From the NCBI RefSeq assembly GCF_000582685.1, contig NZ_KK073768.1:3295747-3359746 (forward strand): a stretch of DNA of 64,000 bases. Direction: 5' to 3'. Each line of letters opens with the position of its first letter. Position 1 is the first letter of the stretch. Made by a program: the position numbers and the translations under genes. Below, in pieces: positions 15,605 through 24,333 of this stretch. Source of the stretch: [Scytonema hofmanni] UTEX 2349. Its GTDB lineage: Bacteria; Cyanobacteriota; Cyanobacteriia; Cyanobacteriales; Nostocaceae. Under the pieces are notes generated by a model. That model saw nothing but the letters and a program-made list of their open reading frames with translations, was not told the DNA's origin and ran no database searches.

Positions 15605-18271
15605 ATGAAGCCTAATAACTCAAAATCCGCACGAGAGCGCTTTAATATCTCTAAGTTAGCGATTCAATTTTCGTGGCTGACGCTTTCGTTTTGGATTGCA
15701 GTGACGGTAGCTGGATTATTAGCTTTTAGTTCTCTCAAATATGCTTTGTTTCCTGATGTTACCTTTCCCGTGGTTGTGGTGAATGCTTCGGCACCGCTAA
15801 CAACGGCTTTGGATACGGAAGCAAAGTTAACTCAACCTCTGGAAATGCGCTTGCGTGAGCTTCCCGGTCTTGATGATGTGCGCTCTTCGTCGTATCCTGG
15901 TCAAAGTGTGGTCAGTCTGTCTTTTGCTGTTGGTACAAATTTGGAAAAATCGACTCGCGAAGTGGAAACTAGACTCAAGCAAGTAAGTTTGACTGAGGGA
16001 GCAAGTTATAAAATCATACCTTTAAATTTGAATGAGTCGGCGGCGATTAGTTATGCAGTTGAAAGTGATTCACGCAATTTAACTGATTTAGCTAAACTGA
16101 CTAAAGAGCAGATTGTGAATGCGATCGCTCTCATTCCAGGAGTTCTAAAAGTCTCTTTATTAGGGGCACCTGTTGATGTTACTCCAGAAGCATCAATACC
16201 CACAGGGGGAGCAACATTAATTAGGTTTAATGGGAAGGACGCTTTAGCATTTCAAGTCATCAAACGCGGTGATGCCAACACTTTAGAAGTTGTCAGTCGG
16301 GTAGAAAAAGAAGTTAAAAGACTGCAATCAACTCTTAAAGATGTCAAACTTACCTTAGCAGCCACCCAAGCAGAGTATATCCGCAATGCTACCCAATCGA
16401 CAATAGATGCGTTAATTGAAGCGATCGCTCTTTCGGTAGTTGTCATATTTCCCTTTTTATGGAATTGGCAAGCTACTTTCATTTCTGCATTAGCTATTCC
16501 CGTCTCTATGTTGGGTACGTTTATCGTCATGGCTATATTCGGCTTCAATTTAGAGACAATTACACTGTTAGCTTTAGCTTTGGTGATTGGTAGTATAGTT
16601 GATGATGCGATCGTTGATGTCGAAAACATCATGCGACACATTCAAGATGGTGAAAGTCCTCGTCAAGCGGCACTGTTAGCCACAAATGAAATCGGTTTGA
16701 CTGTCACTGCTGCCACCTTTACAGCTGTAGCTGTTTTTCTCCCCATAGGTTTGATGGGTGGTACTATAGGTCAATTTTTCAAACCTTTTGGAATCACTGT
16801 TTCCGCAGCAATGCTGACTTCTATGCTCGTAGCGCGGACTTTATCCCCAGTTCTCGCTCTTTACTGGCTAAAACCGACATCTTCACGTCCCCCTCGGCAA
16901 ACCAGCAACATCGGTGCAGGCTTTAACCAATCATACCGCGATTTACTCAGTTGGTCTTTAAATCATCGACGCATAGTTATGGGTTTAGCTGTATTCAGCT
17001 TCATTGCGGGAATCGGGTTGATTCCCCTGATTCCCAAAGGATTTATTCCCAAACTAGATCGCGGCGAGTTTAATATTGTTTTTACTGCTCCTTTACCGAA
17101 TATATCAGAATTAGAAAAGCAAGGAAACGCACTATTAGGAAGCTTGTTAGGTGAAGAACAATCTCCAGTCTTTGATTCTCAATCGCCTATTTCCAATCCC
17201 TTAAATGATTCTCTCGAAGTTGCCAAGAAATTGGAAGAGGTAGTCAGAAAATCCCCAGCAGTGGAAACGGTATTTACTACCGTCGGTTCTCGCGGAGGTG
17301 AGCCGAATAAAGGTACACTTTATGTCAAACTCAAAGATAAGCGTACAATTACCACCTTAGAATTGCAAGAGCAATTTCGTACCTCCTTGCCAAATCTTGC
17401 CGGCGTCACTACCAGCGTCGAAGATATTCCATTTGTCGATAGCGGTGGTCAAAAACCGCTACAAGTCGCATTACAAGGTAATGATTTGCAAGCTTTGAAT
17501 ACAGCCGCGAAAGCGATTAAAGAGAAGTTAGTGAAAATACCAGGATTTGCTGATGTGACGGTGACAGGTGAAACAAATCCCCAGGATACAATCTTTCAAA
17601 TTGAGCGTTTAAATAATCGGCGAGTAACTTATATTAGTGCGAATCTGGGTCAAGTTTTAACTTTGGGTGATGCTACCGATAAATTGGTAGCCACAGCTAA
17701 AGGTGTGATTCCTCCAGATGTTACCTTAAACTTGGGAGGAGACTCTGCCAGCGTTAACACAGTTATTAGCAGTTTCGGCACAACTTTAGCAATGTCAGCA
17801 TTCTGCATTATCGCGGTATTGATTTGGCTGTTTAAAGGTTGGGTAGATCCGTTGGTAATTGGGGTTTCTTTGCCTTTAGCAATTGTCGGTGCTTTATTAG
17901 CCTTACTGATAACTAAAAGCGATTTTGGCATGATTTCCCTAATCGGCTTTGTCTTCTTACTGGGAATTAGCAATAAAAATGCCATTCTGATTGTAGATTA
18001 TATTAACCAATTGCGCGAAACCGGTTTAGATCGCACAGCCGCAATCCTCCAAGCGGGACCTGTGCGCCTTAGACCAATTATGATGACCACTGCGGCAACG
18101 ATTTTAGGAATGGTACCCATCGCCTTAGGATTAGGAGCAGGTTCAGAATTGCGATCGCCAATGGCTGTTGCGATCGCTGGTGGTTTAATTAGTTCAACAA
18201 TATTAAGTTTGATTGTTGTGCCAGTACTTTACACCTTAATGGATGATTTATTTCCCCGCAAAAAATCTTAA
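15605..18271 (+). CDS. RND efflux permease (AcrB/HAE1-like), short form
   Basis: An 888-residue RND-superfamily inner-membrane pump of the AcrB type (usual length near 1040). It keeps the membrane signatures (SIVDDAIVDVENIMRHI in the first half, GISNKNAILIVDYINQLR in the second) and a periplasmic RLNNRRVTYISANLGQ segment. The first periplasmic loop is short: after GVLKVSLLGAP the usual docking subdomain is missing and the chain resumes near TLIRFNGKDALAFQV. No membrane-fusion or outer-membrane partner gene is adjacent. It lies just before hpnA on the same strand. Hopanoid loci often hold the RND-type transporter HpnN, but this protein is AcrB-like, so a link to hopanoid transport is only contextual. 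Confidence 0.8.
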   Translation: MKPNNSKSARERFNISKLAIQFSWLTLSFWIAVTVAGLLAFSSLKYALFPDVTFPVVVVNASAPLTTALDTEAKLTQPLEMRLRELPGLDDVRSSSYPGQSVVSLSFAVGTNLEKSTREVETRLKQVSLTEGASYKIIPLNLNESAAISYAVESDSRNLTDLAKLTKEQIVNAIALIPGVLKVSLLGAPVDVTPEASIPTGGATLIRFNGKDALAFQVIKRGDANTLEVVSRVEKEVKRLQSTLKDVKLTLAATQAEYIRNATQSTIDALIEAIALSVVVIFPFLWNWQATFISALAIPVSMLGTFIVMAIFGFNLETITLLALALVIGSIVDDAIVDVENIMRHIQDGESPRQAALLATNEIGLTVTAATFTAVAVFLPIGLMGGTIGQFFKPFGITVSAAMLTSMLVARTLSPVLALYWLKPTSSRPPRQTSNIGAGFNQSYRDLLSWSLNHRRIVMGLAVFSFIAGIGLIPLIPKGFIPKLDRGEFNIVFTAPLPNISELEKQGNALLGSLLGEEQSPVFDSQSPISNPLNDSLEVAKKLEEVVRKSPAVETVFTTVGSRGGEPNKGTLYVKLKDKRTITTLELQEQFRTSLPNLAGVTTSVEDIPFVDSGGQKPLQVALQGNDLQALNTAAKAIKEKLVKIPGFADVTVTGETNPQDTIFQIERLNNRRVTYISANLGQVLTLGDATDKLVATAKGVIPPDVTLNLGGDSASVNTVISSFGTTLAMSAFCIIAVLIWLFKGWVDPLVIGVSLPLAIVGALLALLITKSDFGMISLIGFVFLLGISNKNAILIVDYINQLRETGLDRTAAILQAGPVRLRPIMMTTAATILGMVPIALGLGAGSELRSPMAVAIAGGLISSTILSLIVVPVLYTLMDDLFPRKKS

Positions 18272-18335
18272 GATAACAATAAGAATATAAGTAATTGAAC
18301 TATCCGCGTTCATCTGCGTTCATCTGCGGTTAAAA

Positions 18336-19337
18336 ATGCAAAATCTAAAATACCAAAGTGTTTTTGTTACAGGTGGTACAGGTTTTATCGGCGCCAATTT
18401 GGTGCGGTTGCTGTTACAAGAAGGATACTCAGTCAAAGCGTTGGTGCGTCCTCACAGCAATCTGGGAAATCTTCAAGGACTGAATGTAGAAATTGTCAAA
18501 GGTGATTTAAACGACTTGAATTTATGGCAGCAAATGCAAGGTTGCCAGTATCTTTTTCATGTCGCTGCTCATTATTCACTTTGGCAAAAAGATAAAGAAG
18601 CACTATATCACAATAATGTATTAGGCACCCGCAACGTTTTAGCCGCAGCGCAAAAAGCAAATATAGAGCGTACAGTTTATACTAGTTCCGTCGCAGCCAT
18701 CGGCGCAGGTAAATTCGATCAAGTTGTTGATGAAACTTATCAAAGTCCTGTAGAGGAACTTGTTGGAGACTATAAGAAGTCTAAATTTCTAGCTGAACAA
18801 GAAGCGATAAAAGCCGCTAATAGAGGTCAGGAAGTGGTTATAGTAAATCCTAGCAGTCCCATTGGACCATTGGATATCAAACCAACGCCAACAGGAGATA
18901 TTATCCTGCGGTTTTTACGGCGTCAAATGCCAGCATATTTAAATACAGGTTTAAATTTTATTGATGTGCGCGATGTAGCATGGGGACACCTACTCGCATT
19001 AGAGAAAGGAAAATCAGGCGATCGCTACATCTTAGGACATCAAAACCTCACCTTAAAAGAACTACTCGACGAACTAGAATCAATCACAGGTTTAAGCGCA
19101 CCTCAACGCACTGTACCAGCTTGGCTACCCCTAAGTGTCGCCTGGATTGATGAAAAAATTCTCGCACCTTTAGGTAAACAACCGAACGTACCCCTCGATG
19201 GCGTCCGCATGGCAAAGCAACGCATGTACTACAATGCATCAAAGGCAGTACGAGAATTAAACTTACCTCAATCTTCTTTGAATACCGCACTCAAAGATGC
19301 TGTAAACTGGTTTGTCTCTCACAAATACGTGAATTAG
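18336..19337 (+). CDS. hpnA: hopanoid-associated sugar epimerase HpnA
   Basis: A 333-residue extended short-chain dehydrogenase/epimerase. NAD-binding motif FVTGGTGFIGANLVRLL, HVAAHYSLW after the central strand, the active-site YKKSK at about 145, and VNPSSPIGPLDIKPTPTG, which is distinctive for HpnA. It follows the RND gene by 65 bp and precedes hpnH. Its exact reaction is not settled in the literature; it is a consistent member of hopanoid clusters. The start ATG at 18336 follows the phrase TTCATCTGCGGTTAAAA, a common cyanobacterial leader repeat. Confidence 0.87.
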   Translation: MQNLKYQSVFVTGGTGFIGANLVRLLLQEGYSVKALVRPHSNLGNLQGLNVEIVKGDLNDLNLWQQMQGCQYLFHVAAHYSLWQKDKEALYHNNVLGTRNVLAAAQKANIERTVYTSSVAAIGAGKFDQVVDETYQSPVEELVGDYKKSKFLAEQEAIKAANRGQEVVIVNPSSPIGPLDIKPTPTGDIILRFLRRQMPAYLNTGLNFIDVRDVAWGHLLALEKGKSGDRYILGHQNLTLKELLDELESITGLSAPQRTVPAWLPLSVAWIDEKILAPLGKQPNVPLDGVRMAKQRMYYNASKAVRELNLPQSSLNTALKDAVNWFVSHKYVN

Positions 19338-19497
19338 GGACTGGGGACTGGGGACTAGGGACTAGGGACTAGGGACAAGGGGACTAGGAGACAAGGGGAC
19401 TAGGAGACAAGGGAGAATAATTCTTCTTTCTCCCCATCCCCCCTCTCCCCATCCCCCCTCTCCCCAGTCCCTAGTCCCCAGTCCCCAATCCCCAATC
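19338..19497. repeat. heptamer tandem arrays GGGACTG / CCCCAGT (inverted pair)
   Basis: A run of GGGACTG and GGGACTA heptamers is followed by the complementary run (CCCCATC, CCCCAGT, CCCTAGT). The halves could pair into a long hairpin. It lies between hpnA and hpnH. Similar arrays are at 37283, 40478 and 49400. Confidence 0.9.
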
Positions 19498-19517
19498 ATA
19501 GAGGAGTGATACGAGAA

Positions 19518-20537
19518 ATGGCAATCAACTTACAACAAGCAATAGATATCGGGAAGTATCTAGTGACTCAGCGTATTTTAGGACGCAAACGCTTTCCCCT
19601 AGTTTTAATGCTAGAACCTCTATTTCGTTGCAACTTAGCTTGTACAGGTTGCGGTAAAATCCAACATCCCACAGACATACTCAAGCAAAACCTCACCCCC
19701 GAACAATGTTTCAAAGCAGTAGAAGAATGCGGTGCGCCGGTTGTCTCGATTCCTGGGGGTGAACCTTTATTACATCCACAAATTAGTGAAATTGTCAAGG
19801 GATTAGTTGAACGCAAAAAGTATATTTATCTGTGTACTAATGGCTTATTGCTAGAAAAGAGCCTGGATAAATTTCAACCATCCCCCTATTTAACCTTCAC
19901 TGTACATCTAGATGGATTGCGAGAATGGCACGATCAATGTGTCGATCGCAAAGGTGTTTTTGATACTGCTGTCAAAGCAATCAAAGCAGCGAAAGCGAAA
20001 GGATTTCGGGTTGCCACTAACACGACTATCTTTGAAGGTGTCGATGCCAAACAAACGCAAGAGTTCTTTGACTTTTTGGGTACGTTGAATATTGACGGGA
20101 TGACAATTTCCCCAGGTTACAGCTACGAATGGGCGCCAGATCAAGAGCATTTTTTAGGACGCGAACAAACACGCGCTCTTTTCCGCGAAATTCTCGCACC
20201 TTTCAAAGCAGGTGATAAAAAATGGGACTTCAATCACAACCCGCTTTTTCTCGATTTTCTCACAGGTGAAAAAGACTACGAATGTACACCTTGGGGTAGT
20301 CCTAGTTACAGCGTCCTCGGTTGGCAAAAACCCTGTTATCTGCTAAATGAAGGTTATTACAGCACCTTCAAAGAATTGCTAGATAAAACAGATTGGAGTG
20401 AATACGGTCATAAAAGCGGTAATCCTAAATGTGCAGATTGCATGGTTCACTGCGGTTATGAACCTACCGCAGCATTGGATGCAATGCAACCACAAAATAT
20501 GGCGCGATCGCTTGGTAGTGTATTAGGGATGAGCTAG
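19518..20537 (+). CDS. hpnH: adenosylhopane synthase, radical SAM (HpnH)
   Basis: A 339-residue radical SAM enzyme that joins the adenosyl group to diploptene, the first committed step to C35 hopanoids. The 4Fe-4S cysteines are C38, C42 and C45 in LFRCNLACTGCGK, and the C-terminal cysteine-rich part (CTPWGSPSY, CADCMVHCGYEPTA) is typical. I use the ATG at 19518 (MAINLQQAIDIGKYL), as in other HpnH proteins; GAGGAG lies about 11 bases upstream and a GTG at 19506 overlaps it. It is the last hopanoid gene of the window. Confidence 0.9.
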   Translation: MAINLQQAIDIGKYLVTQRILGRKRFPLVLMLEPLFRCNLACTGCGKIQHPTDILKQNLTPEQCFKAVEECGAPVVSIPGGEPLLHPQISEIVKGLVERKKYIYLCTNGLLLEKSLDKFQPSPYLTFTVHLDGLREWHDQCVDRKGVFDTAVKAIKAAKAKGFRVATNTTIFEGVDAKQTQEFFDFLGTLNIDGMTISPGYSYEWAPDQEHFLGREQTRALFREILAPFKAGDKKWDFNHNPLFLDFLTGEKDYECTPWGSPSYSVLGWQKPCYLLNEGYYSTFKELLDKTDWSEYGHKSGNPKCADCMVHCGYEPTAALDAMQPQNMARSLGSVLGMS

Positions 20538-20603
20538 AAAGTTTTGGGGAATGCGATCGCACTCCTCAAAGCAGGAGTCAGAATCATAAGTAAGCTTGTT
20601 CTG

Positions 20604-20753
20604 ATACCAATTTTTTATAAAGCTGCATAGAATTCGATCCCCCCCTAACCCCCCTTAATAAGGGGGGAACCGGAAAAACATCTATCAAAGTCCCCCTTTT
20701 TAAGGGGGATTTAGGGGGATCAAGATATGTGCAACTTCACATTAAATTGGTAT
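20604..20753. mobile_element. 150-bp MITE-like element, TIR ATACCAATTT
   Basis: Terminal inverted repeats ATACCAATTT (20604-20613) and AAATTGGTAT (20744-20753) flank a core with CCCCCCTTAATAAGGGGGG and CCCCCTTTTTAAGGGGG. An element of exactly the same length and ends lies at 45634-45783 with a different G/C core. The termini end in TA-containing sequence, which would fit IS630/mariner-type mobilisation, but no transposase is present. Confidence 0.8.
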
Positions 20754-20804
20754 GACTCCTAAGCGCTGAAAACAAATGAAAAATCAAATTAAAAGGTAAG
20801 TTAT

Positions 20805-21407
20805 ATGGCTTATAGCGATTTTAAGCTGGGTGAACTTATCAAAACTTTTGGCTTAACAATTAGTGAAAGCTCTGGATTGTTTGCTAATGTACCAGAAGTT
20901 GATTACAGTGATATTTTAGCAACCCTCCTCCAGGAAAATGTTGATCTAGCTGTTTCTATCAATACCGAAAAAGCTCGTTCGGAAATGATAATTGCTCCGA
21001 TTTTATTAGAATTGAGGCGCAAGTTCAACTATCAAATTGGTTTATTTTCTGGAGTAGATTTTAATGTCGATAACGAACGGGGATTAAATGGCTTTTGTGA
21101 TTTTATCATCAGTCTTTCCAAAGAACAGCTTTTAGTTCGCGCTCCAGTAATTACCATTGTAGAAAGCAAGAATGAAAATCTGAATATTGGGTTAGGACAA
21201 TGTGTGGCAGAAATGATCGCAGCACAATTATTTAACCAAAACGAAGAGAATGAAATTCCGGTTATTTATGGTGCTGTAACTATTGGGACGATTTGGCAGT
21301 TTCTTAAATTGAAAGATAAAACAATTTTTATTGATTTAAGTCAATATTATATAAAAGATATTAAGAAAATTCTCGGTATATTATCAAGTGCGATTAGTCA
21401 AGATTAA
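20805..21407 (+). CDS. uncharacterised protein with PD-(D/E)XK nuclease-like pattern
   Basis: A 200-residue cyanobacterial protein of unknown function. The middle carries LNGFCDFIISLS, then VITIVESKNENLNIGLGQCVAEMIAA. The spacing of an acidic residue in a strand, then ExK in the next, then a glutamine-bearing helix resembles the PD-(D/E)XK nuclease fold (Asp, Glu-Ser-Lys, Gln). There is no signal peptide or membrane span. It is monocistronic, 50 bp after the 150-bp MITE. The nuclease link is inference from the motif alone. Confidence 0.65.
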   Translation: MAYSDFKLGELIKTFGLTISESSGLFANVPEVDYSDILATLLQENVDLAVSINTEKARSEMIIAPILLELRRKFNYQIGLFSGVDFNVDNERGLNGFCDFIISLSKEQLLVRAPVITIVESKNENLNIGLGQCVAEMIAAQLFNQNEENEIPVIYGAVTIGTIWQFLKLKDKTIFIDLSQYYIKDIKKILGILSSAISQD

Positions 21408-21559
21408 TTAGCCTCAAAGTGCGAACAGGGAGACGCTACGCTAACGCTAACGCTCTAACCTTTAGTACCCATGACATAGATTTTCTCAACAAATTTGTAT
21501 TGACCTTGTGTATACAATACTTGTATCTTCATTGTGTGGACATGTAAGGAAATTGATTG

Positions 21560-21853
21560 ATGCAAAAGCAATCAGATGAATCGGTGAATCGAAACCGTGA
21601 TGTAACCATCAACATTCGGGTACACCAAGCGCAACGCGATTTAATAGATCGTGCAGCAGAAGCTGTTGGCAAGAACCGCTCCGATTTTATGCTAGAAACA
21701 GCTTGCCGAGAAGCAGAAGCGATTTTATTAGATCGTCGGCTGTTTATGCTCGACGATGAGAAATTCCAGCAATTTATGGATCTCCTTGATGCACCACCAT
21801 CTGACAATGAGAATCTGCGGAAATTGCTTTTCACTAAAGCACCGTGGGATTGA
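21560..21853 (+). CDS. DUF1778 (TacA-type) antitoxin
   Basis: A 97-residue ribbon-helix-helix antitoxin of the DUF1778 family. It has the N-terminal DNA-binding segment VTINIRVHQAQRDLIDRAAEAVGKNRSDFM and the toxin-binding tail LLDRRLFMLDDEKFQQFMDLLDAPP. Start at the ATG 21560 with AAGGA about 9 bases upstream; a TTG one codon earlier is less likely. Such antitoxins sit directly before a GNAT-type acetyltransferase toxin that blocks charged tRNA. Here only a toxin fragment follows, so the antitoxin appears to be an orphan. Confidence 0.85.
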   Translation: MQKQSDESVNRNRDVTINIRVHQAQRDLIDRAAEAVGKNRSDFMLETACREAEAILLDRRLFMLDDEKFQQFMDLLDAPPSDNENLRKLLFTKAPWD

Positions 21854-21862
21854 GGGTGGTAG

Positions 21863-21988
21863 ATGCAACCTCCTCAACCCATAAAACCAGAGCATGAAAT
21901 GAGATGTACTAGTTATTTAAAATACAAATTGATTGCTTTCCGTGTAGGAGAAGTAACTTTTTCATGCGTTGTTAGTGTACGCAGTTGA
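21863..21988 (+). pseudogene. remnant of the GNAT toxin partner
   Basis: A 41-codon frame starts 9 bases after the antitoxin stop. Its first dozen residues (MQPPQPIKPEHE) fit the start of the GNAT toxins that pair with DUF1778 antitoxins, which typically begin with a proline-rich PxPIxPxH stretch. After that the similarity ends and a stop comes at 21986. No acetyl-CoA-binding region survives. The assignment rests on position and this short match. Confidence 0.45.
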
Positions 21989-22090
21989 CTTAGGGCTACT
22001 TAAATCATTGTTACAAAGCATTTTCAACAGATGCCGTAACAATTACGCAACAGTTAGACTAGAAGCATCAGGTAACAAATAAAGGAATAT

Positions 22091-22696
22091 ATGATGAGCG
22101 ATCGCGATTACACATTAATCCTTGACAAAAGCGGTAGCATGTCCACCCCAGACCAAGCCGGTGGCAGAAGTAGATGGGAAATAGCCCAAGAATCTACTCT
22201 CGCTTTAGCAAGAAAATGCGAACAATTTGACCCCGATGGACTTACAGTATATGTATTTTCTGGGAAATTTAAACGCTACGATGATGTAACAAGTGCCAAA
22301 GTCGCGCAGATATTTTTAGAAAACGATCCCGCAGGTACAACAAATTTAGCAGGTGTACTTCAAAACGCACTTGATGATTACTTTCAGCGCAAAGCCGCCG
22401 GCAAAACTAAGCCGAATGGTGAGACAATTTTAGTTGTGACTGATGGTGAACCAGACGATCGCAAAGCGGTATTTGAGGTAATCATCAAGGCTACCCAGCA
22501 GATGGAACGCGATGAAGAACTAGGAATATCTATGATTCAAGTTGGTTCAGATGCCCAAGCAACTAAATTCTTGAAAGCTTTAGATGACCAGTTGCAAAGT
22601 GTTGGTGCAAAATTTGATATTTGCGACACTATCACTTTAGATGATATGGAAGATATGAGTTTGGCAGATATATTAATGAACGCAATTACTGATTAA
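22091..22696 (+). CDS. vWA-domain protein, copy 1
   Basis: A 201-residue soluble protein made of one von Willebrand factor A domain. The metal-site (MIDAS) motif is DKSGSMS near residue 12, followed by the Thr of GTTNLAGVL near 97 and VVTDGEPDDRK near 117. No signal peptide or membrane anchor. AAGGA precedes the ATG by a suitable distance. It is followed by a paralogue (22881) and a coiled-coil protein (23512), which suggests a three-gene unit. Such cytoplasmic vWA proteins often scaffold metal- or stress-response complexes; the actual role is unknown. Confidence 0.8.
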   Translation: MMSDRDYTLILDKSGSMSTPDQAGGRSRWEIAQESTLALARKCEQFDPDGLTVYVFSGKFKRYDDVTSAKVAQIFLENDPAGTTNLAGVLQNALDDYFQRKAAGKTKPNGETILVVTDGEPDDRKAVFEVIIKATQQMERDEELGISMIQVGSDAQATKFLKALDDQLQSVGAKFDICDTITLDDMEDMSLADILMNAITD

Positions 22697-22698
22697 TT

Positions 22699-22868
22699 AG
22701 TCCAAAGTCCAAAGTCTAAAGTCTAAAGTCCAAAGTCAAAAGTCAAAAGTCCCAAGTCAATAGTCAAAAGTCCAAAGTCCAAAGTCCAAAGTCTAAAGAT
22801 ATTTTGACCATTGACCATTGACCATTGACCCTTGACCATTGACCCTTAACCCTTAACCCTTGATTTAG
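22699..22868. repeat. heptamer arrays AAAGTCC and TTGACCA
   Basis: First a run of AGTCCAA/AGTCTAA/AGTCAAA heptamers, then ATTGACC and CTTAACC heptamers. It occupies the gap between the two vWA genes and may have separated a former operon. Confidence 0.9.
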
Positions 22869-22880
22869 GAGAATTTCCCA

Positions 22881-23486
22881 ATGCTAGATAATCGTGACTA
22901 CACCTTAATTATCGACAAAAGCGGCAGTATGGCTACCCCCGATCAAAAGGGTGGTAAAACCAGATGGGCAACTGCACAAGAATCGACTTTTGCCTTAGCG
23001 AGTAAATGCGAGCAATTAGATCCAGATGGGATCACTGTTTATGTATTTTCTGGCAGATTTAAGCGTTACGAAAATGTCACTGCAAGCAAAGTAACTCAAC
23101 TTTTCCAAGAAAACGATCCCTCCGGAACTACTGATTTAGCTGCTGTCTTAAAACACGCGCTAGATAACTACTTTGAGCGAAAATCTTCTGCCCAAACTAA
23201 GTTAAATGGTGAAACAATTCTAGTTATTACTGATGGGGAACCGGATGATCGCAAAGCAGTAATGAAGGTGATTATCGAAGCTTCAAGGCAAATGGATCGC
23301 GATGAAGAATTAGCTATTTCTTTTATTCAAGTTGGTACAGATGCTCAAGCTACCCGCTTTCTCAAAGTCTTGGATGATGAACTCCAAAGTGCTGGAGCCA
23401 AGTTTGATATTTGTGACACCATCACAATGGAAGATATGGAAGATATGACTTTATCAGAAGTCCTACTCAATGCTATTAATGACTAA
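22881..23486 (+). CDS. vWA-domain protein, copy 2
   Basis: A 201-residue paralogue of the 22091-22696 product, with the same length. MIDAS motif DKSGSMA, Thr in GTTDLAAVL, VITDGEPDDRK. Divergence is spread over the whole chain (for example AGGRSRWEIA versus KGGKTRWATA), so the duplication is not recent and both copies are under selection. Start ATG at 22881 with AGGAG about 9 bases upstream. Confidence 0.8.
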   Translation: MLDNRDYTLIIDKSGSMATPDQKGGKTRWATAQESTFALASKCEQLDPDGITVYVFSGRFKRYENVTASKVTQLFQENDPSGTTDLAAVLKHALDNYFERKSSAQTKLNGETILVITDGEPDDRKAVMKVIIEASRQMDRDEELAISFIQVGTDAQATRFLKVLDDELQSAGAKFDICDTITMEDMEDMTLSEVLLNAIND

Positions 23487-23511
23487 ATATCCGTTTTACA
23501 GGATTTGAAAG

Positions 23512-23901
23512 ATGGATTCAATTGATAAGCTATTGGCTGAACTTCAAGCTGAATATACCGAATCAACAACACCCCAACAGCAACCACCACCAGCAAAAAC
23601 ATTCATCCAGCCACCGTCAAAATCGACATCTTCAATAGACAACCTTTTAGCGGAAGTTAAAGCTGATTTTGTTGAGAAAGAGACGGCTGAAGAGTTAAGA
23701 AGACAGCAAGAATTAGAACAAAAGCGAATTAAACAAGAAAAACTCAAAGCACAACAATTGGAAGGTTTGAAAAATCAAGCCAAAGATTGGCTGAAAAAAT
23801 TAGATCCATTGTCAGCGGAAGGACTTTGGTTTGAAAAATTTGCTGAAAGTTATTCTTCAAAGTTAGAGGCAGCGATTGAATATTTACAAACTAATGAATA
23901 A
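23512..23901 (+). CDS. coiled-coil protein with duplicated SIDxLLAE motif
   Basis: A 129-residue protein of unknown family. Two short repeats (SIDKLLAELQAEY at residue 3 and SIDNLLAEVKADF at about 42) are separated by a proline/glutamine linker, followed by a charged coiled coil (about 58-90) and a compact C-terminus (WLKKLDPLSAEGLWFEKFAESY). It starts 25 bp after the second vWA gene, so it is probably cotranscribed. The duplicated motif could bind the two vWA domains, which is inference. Confidence 0.65.
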   Translation: MDSIDKLLAELQAEYTESTTPQQQPPPAKTFIQPPSKSTSSIDNLLAEVKADFVEKETAEELRRQQELEQKRIKQEKLKAQQLEGLKNQAKDWLKKLDPLSAEGLWFEKFAESYSSKLEAAIEYLQTNE

Positions 23902-23922
23902 ATAATTTAATAAAAGTTAGGA

Positions 23923-23971
23923 GTAGAGACGCGATAGTTAGGAGTAGAGACGCGATATATCGCGTCTCTAC
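23923..23971. repeat. GTAGAGACGCGATA palindrome overlapping hxlR stop
   Basis: A perfect 28-base palindrome (GTAGAGACGCGATA and its complement, 23944-23971) follows a half copy at 23923-23935. Read on the minus strand, its first TAG is the stop codon of the HxlR gene. Confidence 0.85.
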
Positions 23972-24333
23972 AGAGTGCGATCGCTTTTAATTTGACTTGC
24001 ATTTTTACCCAAATAATGCTGCACTGCCCATTCATGCATAGCATAAAGAATCGGTTGGAGACTTTTTCCTAAAGGTGTTAAAGAGTATTCTACTTTTGGA
24101 GGGATTTGTGGGTAAATTTCTCGATGAATAATACCATCTTCCTCCATTTCTCTAAGTTGCTGAGTCAGCATTTTTTGAGTAATTCCCGACAAAGCTCTTT
24201 GCAATTCACCAAAGCGTTTAACTCCAGGCATTAATTCTCTAATAATCAATACCTTCCAGCGTCCACCAATCACTTTTAGCGTAGTTTCTACTTCACAAGT
24301 CAGTCTGCTATAGTTTTCTGCTTCAGCTTTCAT
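23968..24333 (-). CDS. HxlR family transcription regulator (YodB-like)
   Basis: A 121-residue winged-helix regulator of the HxlR family: VIGGRWKVLIIRELMPGVKRFGELQRAL, GITQKMLTQQLREMEEDGII, VEYSLTPLGKSLQPIL. A cysteine near the N-terminus (C13 in LTCEVE) is in the position used by YodB-type members to sense quinones and electrophiles. The intergenic DNA on its 5' side carries a dyad AGTAAG-TAT-CTTACT that also occurs before azoR. Its stop codon comes from the palindrome at 23944, so the C-terminal SDRTL is probably not native. Confidence 0.85.
   Translation of the reverse strand: MKAEAENYSRLTCEVETTLKVIGGRWKVLIIRELMPGVKRFGELQRALSGITQKMLTQQLREMEEDGIIHREIYPQIPPKVEYSLTPLGKSLQPILYAMHEWAVQHYLGKNASQIKSDRTL

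Noticed and set aside
15605..18271. Call as HpnN hopanoid transporter
   Set aside because: Motifs are of the AcrB/HAE1 class with DDAIVDVEN; HpnN belongs to a different RND subfamily.
19338..19497. Possible CRISPR array
   Set aside because: The repeats are contiguous 7-base units without unique spacers, and no cas gene is in the window.
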